Source: Spirosoma fluviale (GTDB taxonomy: Bacteria > Bacteroidota > Bacteroidia > Cytophagales > Spirosomataceae). Taken from it: 14,034 nt of DNA. Made by a program: the position numbers and the translations under genes. The stretch lies in NCBI GenBank assembly GCA_945906915.1, contig CAMDSI010000038.1, positions 1 to 14,034 of the forward strand, written 5' to 3'. Under the pieces are notes generated by a model that saw nothing but the letters and a program-made list of their open reading frames with translations, was not told the DNA's origin and searched no databases. Positions 7,650-14,034 of this stretch are shown piece by piece (the first letter of the stretch is position 1; every line of letters starts with the position of its first letter).

Positions 7650-8939
7650 ATGGCATCTACTTTCCCTACACAACGAGATAAAGAGATTTTTGACCTGATT
7701 GACCAGGAGGCGCACCGCCAAGAATTTGGCATTGAATTAATCGCCTCGGAAAACTTCACATCCCCTCAGGTGATGGAAGCTCAGGGAAGTGTTTTAACCA
7801 ATAAATACGCTGAAGGCCTTCCAGGAAAGCGTTATTACGGTGGTTGTGAGGTAGTGGATGTGGTAGAAACCTTAGCCATTGAGCGCGCGAAAGAATTATT
7901 CGGAGCGGTATGGGCGAACGTTCAACCTCACTCTGGGGCGCAAGCGAATGCAGCTGTATTCTTGTCGTTTTTAAATCCTGGTGATAAAATCCTAGGGTTT
8001 GATTTGTCACATGGCGGCCACTTATCACACGGTTCCCCCGTGAACTTCTCGGGTAAATATTTCCAAGCTTTCTTTTACGGTGTAGAAAAAGAGACGGGAT
8101 TAATCGATTGGGATAAAGTAGAAGCGACAGCTCTAAAAGAAAAACCAAGATTACTTATTTGTGGCGCGTCCGCTTATTCTCGTGATTGGGATTATGCGCG
8201 TCTTCGCTCGATCGCAGACAAAATAGGAGCGATCTTATTAGCTGATATTTCTCACCCATCTGCTTTAATCGCGAAGGGTTTATTGAACAATCCAGTTCAA
8301 CATTGCCATATTATCACGACTACGACACACAAAACGCTTCGTGGGCCTCGTGGTGGTTTGATTTTGATGGGGAATGATTTTGAGAATCCTTTTGGTTATA
8401 AAACTTTAAAAGGGGAGTTGAAAATGATGTCTGCTTGTCTTGATGGTGCGGTGTTCCCAGGAACGCAGGGTGGTCCATTAGAGCACGTGATTGCGGCGAA
8501 AGCGATTGCTTTTGGCGAGGCATTAACACCTACGTTTGAAACTTATGCGAAGCAAGTGCAGTCGAATGCGCAGGCGATGGCTAAAGCATTTTTAACAAAG
8601 GGCTACGACATTATCTCTGGAGGTACTGATAACCATTTAATGTTAATCGACTTACGTCCGAAAGGCTTGAGCGGTAAATTAGCGGAGAATACCTTGATTC
8701 AAGCAGATATTACAATCAATAAAAATATGGTTCCCTTCGATGATAAGTCCCCATTCGTTACCTCCGGTATGCGTGTGGGAACAGCAGCGATGACGACAAG
8801 AGGATTGAAAGAAGGCGATATGTCTCAAATTGTGGATATGGTCGATAAGGCTTTAATGAACCACGATAATGAGGCGGTATTGAAATCAATCAAAGGAGAC
8901 GTGAATGAGTGGGTGAAGCAATTCCCTTTGTATTTATAA
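7650..8939 (+). CDS. glyA: Serine hydroxymethyltransferase
   Basis: PLP enzyme interconverting serine plus tetrahydrofolate with glycine plus 5,10-methylene-tetrahydrofolate in the cytoplasm; the main source of one-carbon units. The family pattern is continuous from the N-terminus: IELIASENFTS (28-38), NKYAEGLPGKRYYGG (51-65), PHSGAQAN (93-100), and DLSHGGHLSHG (118-128). The PLP region has D199 and H202 (ADISHPS), and the Schiff-base lysine is K228 in TTTTHKTLRGPRGG. The length of 429 is normal for the bacterial enzyme. The stretch after H202 reads PSALIAKG, where many homologues have an AGL core; this is a mild variant and not a sign of lost activity. The start is well placed behind a putative promoter, and tatC follows after 8 bases, so glyA probably leads a three-gene transcript. 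Confidence 0.98.
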   Translation: MASTFPTQRDKEIFDLIDQEAHRQEFGIELIASENFTSPQVMEAQGSVLTNKYAEGLPGKRYYGGCEVVDVVETLAIERAKELFGAVWANVQPHSGAQANAAVFLSFLNPGDKILGFDLSHGGHLSHGSPVNFSGKYFQAFFYGVEKETGLIDWDKVEATALKEKPRLLICGASAYSRDWDYARLRSIADKIGAILLADISHPSALIAKGLLNNPVQHCHIITTTTHKTLRGPRGGLILMGNDFENPFGYKTLKGELKMMSACLDGAVFPGTQGGPLEHVIAAKAIAFGEALTPTFETYAKQVQSNAQAMAKAFLTKGYDIISGGTDNHLMLIDLRPKGLSGKLAENTLIQADITINKNMVPFDDKSPFVTSGMRVGTAAMTTRGLKEGDMSQIVDMVDKALMNHDNEAVLKSIKGDVNEWVKQFPLYL

Positions 8940-8947
8940 AATAACGT

Positions 8948-9814
8948 ATGGCAACTGATCAAGATTTTGACAATTTCGACGATGATGACGCATCGGATGG
9001 AACAGAAATGTCCTTCCTAGGTCACCTAGAAGAATTAAGATGGCATATTCTACGATCTGTTGCCTCCTTTTTTATCTTTGCTGTAGCTGCCTGGTTTTTC
9101 CGTGAATTCATTTTTAGTTCGATCATTTTAGGACCGACGAAGACGGATTTTTATACGAACCAAATTCTGTGCAAAGCCGCTGAACTCTTCAATATGCCGA
9201 GTTTGTGCATGCAAAGAGCCGATTTTATTCTTCAAAGTAGAGAAGTTTCGGGTCAGTTTATGATGGCGCTCACGCAGTCCATCATTGTCGGTCTTTTATT
9301 TGCCTTCCCTTATATGTTCCACGAACTGTGGCGCTTCATTAAACCTGGCTTAAAGAGCAAGGAATTGCAGGCGGCTAGAGGTGCCGTTTTTTGGGTTTCG
9401 CTTTTGTTCTTTAGTGGAGTTGCCTTCGGTTATTATGTGGTATCCCCCATGGCCATTAACTTTTTAGCGAACTTTAAATTAGATCCGACCATACAAAATC
9501 AGTTTGACATCAACGATTATATTTCTTTGTTAGCGATGTTAACCTTGGCTTGTGGAATTACCTTCCAATTACCCATGGTGGCCTTTGTGCTATCTCAAGT
9601 AGGCATTTTAACCCCGTCCTTTATGCGGGAGTATCGCAGACATGCCCTTATTGTCATTTTTATCGTGGCGGCGATCATCACCCCTTCTCCGGATGTGATT
9701 TCACAACTCTTAGTGGCGTTTCCACTGTTAGGTTTGTATGAAGTCAGCATCGGCGTTTCAGGCCGCGTCTTGAAGCGTAAAATGAAACAAGAAGAGATGG
9801 AATCGAATTCTTAA
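8948..9814 (+). CDS. tatC: Sec-independent (twin-arginine) protein translocase subunit TatC
   Basis: Inner-membrane receptor of the Tat system, which binds twin-arginine signal peptides and recruits TatA to export folded proteins. An acidic N-terminal tail (residues 5-20, Asp-rich) precedes the diagnostic EMSFLGHLEELRWHI (20-34), whose E28/E29 and R31 match the signal-peptide site. About six membrane helices follow. FPYMFHELWRFIKPGL (120-135) marks the second cytoplasmic loop region, and ITPSPD (244-249) a conserved late turn. The first periplasmic loop is long (about 60-105) and holds two cysteines, C75 and C87. Position 207 is Gln in FQLP where E. coli has Glu. The 288 residues are slightly over the E. 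coli length because of the tail and loop. tatA/tatB are not in the window. The stop codon lies in a 12-base tandem repeat. Confidence 0.97.
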   Translation: MATDQDFDNFDDDDASDGTEMSFLGHLEELRWHILRSVASFFIFAVAAWFFREFIFSSIILGPTKTDFYTNQILCKAAELFNMPSLCMQRADFILQSREVSGQFMMALTQSIIVGLLFAFPYMFHELWRFIKPGLKSKELQAARGAVFWVSLLFFSGVAFGYYVVSPMAINFLANFKLDPTIQNQFDINDYISLLAMLTLACGITFQLPMVAFVLSQVGILTPSFMREYRRHALIVIFIVAAIITPSPDVISQLLVAFPLLGLYEVSIGVSGRVLKRKMKQEEMESNS

Positions 9815-9826
9815 TCGAATTCTCAA
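9801..9826 (+). repeat. 12-base tandem duplication spanning the tatC stop codon
   Basis: Two copies of TCGAATTCTNAA (9803-9814 and 9815-9826) sit head to tail and differ at one base: TAA in the first copy is the tatC stop, while the second has CAA. Each copy contains GAATTC, so the two could also pair as a 6-bp hairpin with a 6-base loop in the tatC-uup gap. Confidence 0.8.
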
Positions 9827-9836
9827 CAACAAACGA

Positions 9837-11699
9837 ATGAATTATTTATCGGCGGAGAATATTTCTCGCAACCTAGGTGAAAGATGGGTGTTTAAGAATT
9901 TATTTTTTGGCCTCCAAAAAGGCGAAAAAGTAGCCCTTATCGGAAAAAATGGTACGGGAAAAACCACTTTAATGGAATCCCTGATGGGGATGCAAACTCC
10001 AGACGAGGGAAAGATTTCCATCCGAAAAGGAATCCGCGTAGGTTACCTTCCTCAAAACCCTATTTTCGCCGAAAACGAAGAAGTACTTAATTACCTTTTC
10101 TCCGACGATTTACCGAGTGCCGTAGCCATTAAATCATACGAAAAAGCCATGATGTCTGGAGATCCGAAGGAACTTGAAGACTCATTTGCGTTAATGGAGA
10201 CGCACAATGCTTGGGATTATGAGGCGCGTGCGAAACAGATCATCAGTCGTTTAGGTATTCCGGATGGCGACCAAAAAGTTTCCACCCTGTCAGGTGGCCA
10301 AAAGAAACGTCTCTCGCTCGCTAAACTTTTAATCGAGAGTCCAGATATTATGATTCTGGATGAGCCGACTAACCATTTGGACATCGAAACCATCGAATGG
10401 CTGGAAGGAATCATGTCCGGGCCTAACGTAACCGTTTTAGTCGTATCCCACGACCGCTATTTCCTAGATAAGGTCTGCACTAAAATGATGGAATTAGCCG
10501 ATGGCTCCATCTATACCTATGAGGGAAATTACGGCTACTTCTTAGAGAAAAAAGCGGAACGCGAAGCATCGGATGCCAGTAGTGTTTCTAAGGCAAAAAA
10601 CCTATACCGGAAAGAACTCGAATGGATGCGCAAGCAGCCGAAAGCGCGTGGAACAAAATCTCAATCCCGTATCGATGCCTTCTACGAAACAGAAGAAAAA
10701 GCAAACAAGAAACTAGACGACAGCAAACTGGAATTAAATATCCAAATGTCCCGCCTAGGCAATAAAATCATCGAAATCAACCACCTGAAAAAGGCCTGGG
10801 GAGACAAGAAGATCATCAACGATTTCACCTACACCTTTAAGAAGAAAGACCGCATCGGTATCGTCGGAAAGAACGGCGCCGGAAAAACGACTTTCTTGCA
10901 ACTATTAACCGGACTAGAACAACCAGATTCTGGAACAATTGATCCAGGTGAAACCTTAGTGGTGGGTTATTATACCCAAATCGCCTTCGATTTCCGCCCG
11001 GAACAACGCGTCATCGACACCATCACCGAGATCGCCGAAGTCATTCCTTACGGCAAGAACGAATCGCTGAGTCCAAGCCAGTTTTTAAGCAAATTCCTCT
11101 TCCCTACTTCCCAGCAATATACTCCGGTAGAAAAGCTGTCAGGCGGCGAAAAGAAGCGCTTACAATTAATGCGCGTACTAGTAAAGAATCCTAACTTCTT
11201 AATTCTAGATGAGCCTACGAACGATTTAGATTTAGACACTTTACAACTTTTAGAAGATTTCTTGAGCGAGTTCCAAGGATGTCTATTATTAGTTTCCCAT
11301 GATCGTTATTTCATGGATAATTTAGTGGATCAATTAATTCTTGTTGAAGGAGATGGCGAGGTCAACTTCTTTAACGGAAACTATACCGATTACCGAATCG
11401 CTTTAGAAAATAAGGACAATGAGCCGGCTGCTAAGCAAAGTCCGGTAAAGGCTCCTACAACATCCGCTCCTGTAGCGCCTAAAGGACCTAAACTTAGTTT
11501 CAAGGAACAAAAAGAATTCGAGGAACTTGAAAAAGAAATGGCGGCTTTAGAAATCGAAAAAGATTCCTTCGTCGAAAAACTCAATCAAGGCTCAGAAGAC
11601 TTTCAATTGTTAACTGACTGGGCGAAAGCCATTGAGGACATCAAGAATAAGCTGGAAGAGAAAGAGCTAAGATGGCTTGAGTTATCTGAAAGAGCATAA
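9837..11699 (+). CDS. uup: ABC-F family ATPase, Uup-type
   Basis: Soluble tandem-ABC ATPase without membrane segments; ABC-F proteins act on the ribosome, and Uup is linked to ribosome function and genome stability. The first ABC domain has Walker A GKNGTGKTT (36-44), signature LSGGQKKR (151-158) and Walker B IMILDEP (171-177). The linker between the domains (about 240-300, charged, with KAKNLYRKELEWMRKQPKARG) is the P-site tRNA-interaction motif region. The second has Walker A GKNGAGKTT (344-352), signature LSGGEKKR (434-441) and LILDEPTNDLD (455-465). A Pro/Ala spacer (about 529-550) leads to a Lys/Glu-rich C-terminal coiled coil (555-617), characteristic of the Uup subgroup. ILDEPTNDLD with LLLVSHDRYFMDN also favours Uup over EttA. 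It follows tatC by 22 bases and ends directly at a terminator. Confidence 0.94.
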   Translation: MNYLSAENISRNLGERWVFKNLFFGLQKGEKVALIGKNGTGKTTLMESLMGMQTPDEGKISIRKGIRVGYLPQNPIFAENEEVLNYLFSDDLPSAVAIKSYEKAMMSGDPKELEDSFALMETHNAWDYEARAKQIISRLGIPDGDQKVSTLSGGQKKRLSLAKLLIESPDIMILDEPTNHLDIETIEWLEGIMSGPNVTVLVVSHDRYFLDKVCTKMMELADGSIYTYEGNYGYFLEKKAEREASDASSVSKAKNLYRKELEWMRKQPKARGTKSQSRIDAFYETEEKANKKLDDSKLELNIQMSRLGNKIIEINHLKKAWGDKKIINDFTYTFKKKDRIGIVGKNGAGKTTFLQLLTGLEQPDSGTIDPGETLVVGYYTQIAFDFRPEQRVIDTITEIAEVIPYGKNESLSPSQFLSKFLFPTSQQYTPVEKLSGGEKKRLQLMRVLVKNPNFLILDEPTNDLDLDTLQLLEDFLSEFQGCLLLVSHDRYFMDNLVDQLILVEGDGEVNFFNGNYTDYRIALENKDNEPAAKQSPVKAPTTSAPVAPKGPKLSFKEQKEFEELEKEMAALEIEKDSFVEKLNQGSEDFQLLTDWAKAIEDIKNKLEEKELRWLELSERA

Positions 11700-11700
11700 A

Positions 11701-11728
11701 AAAAGCCCCGATCGCTCGGGGCTTTTTT
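11701..11728. terminator. Bidirectional intrinsic terminator between uup and the convergent dehydrogenase gene
   Basis: GC-rich hairpin with stem AGCCCCGA / TCGGGGCT and loop TCGC, flanked by an A-run on the left and a run of six T on the right. It starts two bases after the uup stop and lies 18 bases beyond the stop of the minus-strand gene. The A/T symmetry means a U-tract follows the hairpin in either direction. Confidence 0.92.
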
Positions 11729-11745
11729 CGTTTAATACCTCCTAC

Positions 11746-14034
11746 TTAATTCTGGAAGTTCAAATTCATTAACGCATAAAGCGCTCCTTCTTTTACCTTG
11801 TCATTCACGAATACTAAATAGACATCATGAACGCCAGACGCATTGATAGGGAATGAATACGCTTTCGTTGCATTCACTTCCACCGAACCTAGTAGTGGCC
11901 CTGTTACGCTACCTGTTCTAAGCTCCAGCATACCACCTACCGTTTGGCCAGCCATGAAACTTGCCATTACAGAAAGATTCTTAATACCTGTTAAATCAAT
12001 CGCATCATAACGCGCATATCCTCCAGTACCTGTAGCTACTAAAATTTCGCCTACACCGTCGATTTTGAACTTCATCGTTTTAGCCGTTGCATCTGCAGCT
12101 ACTGCTGGAATCTTCGCATCGCGTAAAGTCACGACTTTAGAACCGGTTACTGGCGCAATTTTGCCAGCTCCTTTATCTGTGTACATAGCACGGAAGATGA
12201 ACGTCCCTGGCTTTCCTTTGTCTTGAGTTACATATTGTCCAGCCACTGGCTTCGAAGCTTTCTTCTTATCGGCTAAACCTAAGATGTATTTGACCATCTC
12301 ACGCGCATCTGCTACGGAAACTTGTGGGTGAGCTGCCATCGCATTCTCTCCCCAAACTCCGCCACCACCATTAATGATCTTTTTCGATAATTCATCGATG
12401 TTTTGTGAGCTAGCCCGGTATTTCTTGCTTACATCCGTATAAGAAGGTCCTACTGACTTCTTATCGATTGCGTGACATGTCTTACAATCGGATAAATCGA
12501 TCAAGCGCTTACCTGCAGAGAAGGACGTGTTAGCTTGGTGACCTTGTGCGATCAACGTCTTGTCAAATCCTTCTAAGTAATCGATTTGCATAATGACATC
12601 GTCTTCTGCAATTTTCTTATTCGCTAGACTACCATCTTCTTTATCCTGAACTGAAACTTTATACGTAACTGGCTTATCATTCCAATAGAATGATTTGTTT
12701 CCTTCGATGGTAACATCCACAGACGGCACCTCATTCCCAGCGGTGATTTTGATCATTTCTGTATTCGAATTTCCTGCCGCATCTTTCACCGTTAATTTCA
12801 CGTTATAAATACCTGCTTTCGTAAATACGTGAGCTGGATTAGCTGCCGTACTGGTTCCGCCATCGCCAAAATTCCAAGCATACTTGATCGCATCCCCATC
12901 AAAGTCAACTGTTCCCACAGAAGAGAATTTCGCTTTCAATGGTAAAGCACCTACTGCTTTATCCACGGCTACCTTCACCTTAGGTGTACGGTTGCCCGCA
13001 TTGTATTCGATCTTATATAGCGCTGCCTCTTCACTCGCGGCAAACCAGTTAGGTCCATATTCTAAACCATACATGGTTCCCTTATTGTCAAACTCTAAAT
13101 CCATCGGATGTGAGAAGGTAGTATTAGGAAGGAAACGCTCCATTTGTACGAAGTCCCCTTTAGCATTCATCGAAACCGTATAAATCATATCACGAGACCA
13201 ATCATACGCAAAGAATTTGCCATCATAATAAGCTGGGAATTTTGATTTAGACGTTGCTGGAAAATCGTCTCTATAATAGATCGGACCTGCCATCGCGTTA
13301 CGAGATCCTTTGGAGATAACGGAACCAAACTCAGGTGAATCTACATAGGGATAGTAGATGAAAGCCTTTTGAGGCGTAGGCAAATGAGCAAATCCCGTAT
13401 TGTGCGGAGATAAATTAAGAGGAGCTTTCACGTCAAATTTCGCCCATGTACTATCCTTTGCAAAATCACGCTGGTTGTATGGGCGATTATCTGCGACAAA
13501 CAAAGGCCAGCCAAAATATCCTGCCTGACGCGCCTGATTCACCTCGTCATGTCCACGAGAACCATATTTCTTAGAGTCTTCTCCTGCATCTGGACCTACT
13601 TCACCCCAATATAAGAAACCTGTACGCTTATCCACTGAAATACGGTAAGGGTTACGATTACCCATGACATAAATTTCGGGTTTTGCATGGTAGATTCCTG
13701 CCGGGTATAAATTGCCTTCTGGAATGGTATAACCACCTTCTGGCGTAGGTTTGATACGTAAAATCTTCCCTCTTAAATCATTCGTATTCGATGAAGTTGC
13801 ACGAGCATCCCAACCAGCACGACCCGGACGATTATCCATCGGTCCATAGCCATTCGAGTCAAAAGGATTCGTATCATCACCTGTTGATAAGAATAAATTA
13901 CCTGATTTATCCCAAGCGATCGAACCACCTGTATGGCAACATCCGTCACGCTTTACCGGAACTTTTAAAAGCAATTTCTCCGAACTCATAATCAAGGTGT
14001 CATTCACATCATCATACGTGAAACGAGATAAGTG
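11746..14034 (-). CDS. PQQ-type sugar dehydrogenase / PKD / cytochrome c / CBM6-like fusion (5' end outside window)
   Basis: Large secreted redox protein expected to oxidise a sugar and pass electrons to its own haem. The frame stays open to the right edge (HLSRFTYDD precedes the GTG at 14007), so the start and any signal peptide are missing. With residues numbered from the edge (762 visible), about 1-350 form the sorbosone/glucose dehydrogenase propeller (RDGCCHTGG at 29-37, GDDTNPF, VMGNRNPYRIS, GEVGPDAG). A PKD domain follows at about 351-432 (YAWNFGDGG). The cytochrome c domain has CKTCH (517-521) and a probable axial Met565 in NAMAAHPQ. The C-terminus (about 609-759) resembles CBM6, with GGYARYDAIDLTG and SGVHDVYLVF. 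Relatives often carry an N-terminal ThuA domain, which cannot be checked here. Substrate and quinone dependence are inferred from family only. Transcription ends at the shared hairpin. Confidence 0.93.
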   Translation of the reverse strand, partial: HLSRFTYDDVNDTLIMSSEKLLLKVPVKRDGCCHTGGSIAWDKSGNLFLSTGDDTNPFDSNGYGPMDNRPGRAGWDARATSSNTNDLRGKILRIKPTPEGGYTIPEGNLYPAGIYHAKPEIYVMGNRNPYRISVDKRTGFLYWGEVGPDAGEDSKKYGSRGHDEVNQARQAGYFGWPLFVADNRPYNQRDFAKDSTWAKFDVKAPLNLSPHNTGFAHLPTPQKAFIYYPYVDSPEFGSVISKGSRNAMAGPIYYRDDFPATSKSKFPAYYDGKFFAYDWSRDMIYTVSMNAKGDFVQMERFLPNTTFSHPMDLEFDNKGTMYGLEYGPNWFAASEEAALYKIEYNAGNRTPKVKVAVDKAVGALPLKAKFSSVGTVDFDGDAIKYAWNFGDGGTSTAANPAHVFTKAGIYNVKLTVKDAAGNSNTEMIKITAGNEVPSVDVTIEGNKSFYWNDKPVTYKVSVQDKEDGSLANKKIAEDDVIMQIDYLEGFDKTLIAQGHQANTSFSAGKRLIDLSDCKTCHAIDKKSVGPSYTDVSKKYRASSQNIDELSKKIINGGGGVWGENAMAAHPQVSVADAREMVKYILGLADKKKASKPVAGQYVTQDKGKPGTFIFRAMYTDKGAGKIAPVTGSKVVTLRDAKIPAVAADATAKTMKFKIDGVGEILVATGTGGYARYDAIDLTGIKNLSVMASFMAGQTVGGMLELRTGSVTGPLLGSVEVNATKAYSFPINASGVHDVYLVFVNDKVKEGALYALMNLNFQN

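Noticed and set aside
13984..14007. GTG at 14007 as the true start of the dehydrogenase
   Set aside because: Upstream codons in frame continue a family-like sequence (LSRFTYDD) to the window edge, and no signal peptide follows the GTG.
1..14034. CRISPR array, insertion sequence, phage, toxin-antitoxin or other defence system
   Set aside because: No regularly spaced repeats, transposase or integrase motifs, terminal inverted repeats or known defence-domain genes were found on either strand.

Overview
The window looks like chromosomal DNA from a member of the Bacteroidota, most likely a Cytophagales-type bacterium. The family-level guess is inference. It rests on the moderately AT-leaning base composition, starts without strong Shine-Dalgarno sequences, three matches to the Bacteroidota promoter element TAnnTTTG, a TatC with the enlarged first periplasmic loop of that phylum, and a right-end gene with the sugar dehydrogenase/PKD/cytochrome c/CBM6 layout common there. 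Coding density is high and no stretch over 300 bases lacks a gene. No tRNA, rRNA, CRISPR array, insertion sequence or phage gene was seen.

Left block (1-4981, plus strand): the C-terminal part of an OmpR/PhoB-type response regulator, cut by the window edge, is followed by a tight three-gene set. These are a secreted GHL10/YngK-like glycosidase-family protein, a PaaE-like flavin/2Fe-2S reductase, and an M3 zinc oligoendopeptidase, with gaps of 10 and 1 bases. A separate 82-residue lipoprotein follows, with a possible promoter of its own and a clear intrinsic terminator.

Middle block (5056-7499, minus strand): a full three-domain DsbD thiol-disulfide reductase is translationally coupled, through a one-base TAATG overlap, to a small multi-pass membrane protein of uncertain function. 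A 150-base divergent promoter region separates dsbD from glyA.

Right block (7650-11728, plus strand): glyA (serine hydroxymethyltransferase), tatC (twin-arginine translocase) and uup (ABC-F ATPase) lie 8 and 22 bases apart and are probably one transcript. It ends at a symmetric hairpin that can serve both strands. Convergent to it is the 3' part of a large secreted redox enzyme: PQQ-type sugar dehydrogenase propeller, PKD domain, cytochrome c domain and CBM6-like carbohydrate-binding domain. Its N-terminus lies beyond the right edge.

Taken together this is mostly housekeeping and cell-envelope biology: protein export (TatC), periplasmic thiol reduction (DsbD), secreted carbohydrate-active proteins and peptide turnover. 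I see no convincing new multi-gene system. The points most worth following are the orphan small lipoprotein, the membrane protein coupled to DsbD, the PaaE-like reductase without an oxygenase partner, and the cysteine pairs in TatC and in the dehydrogenase.
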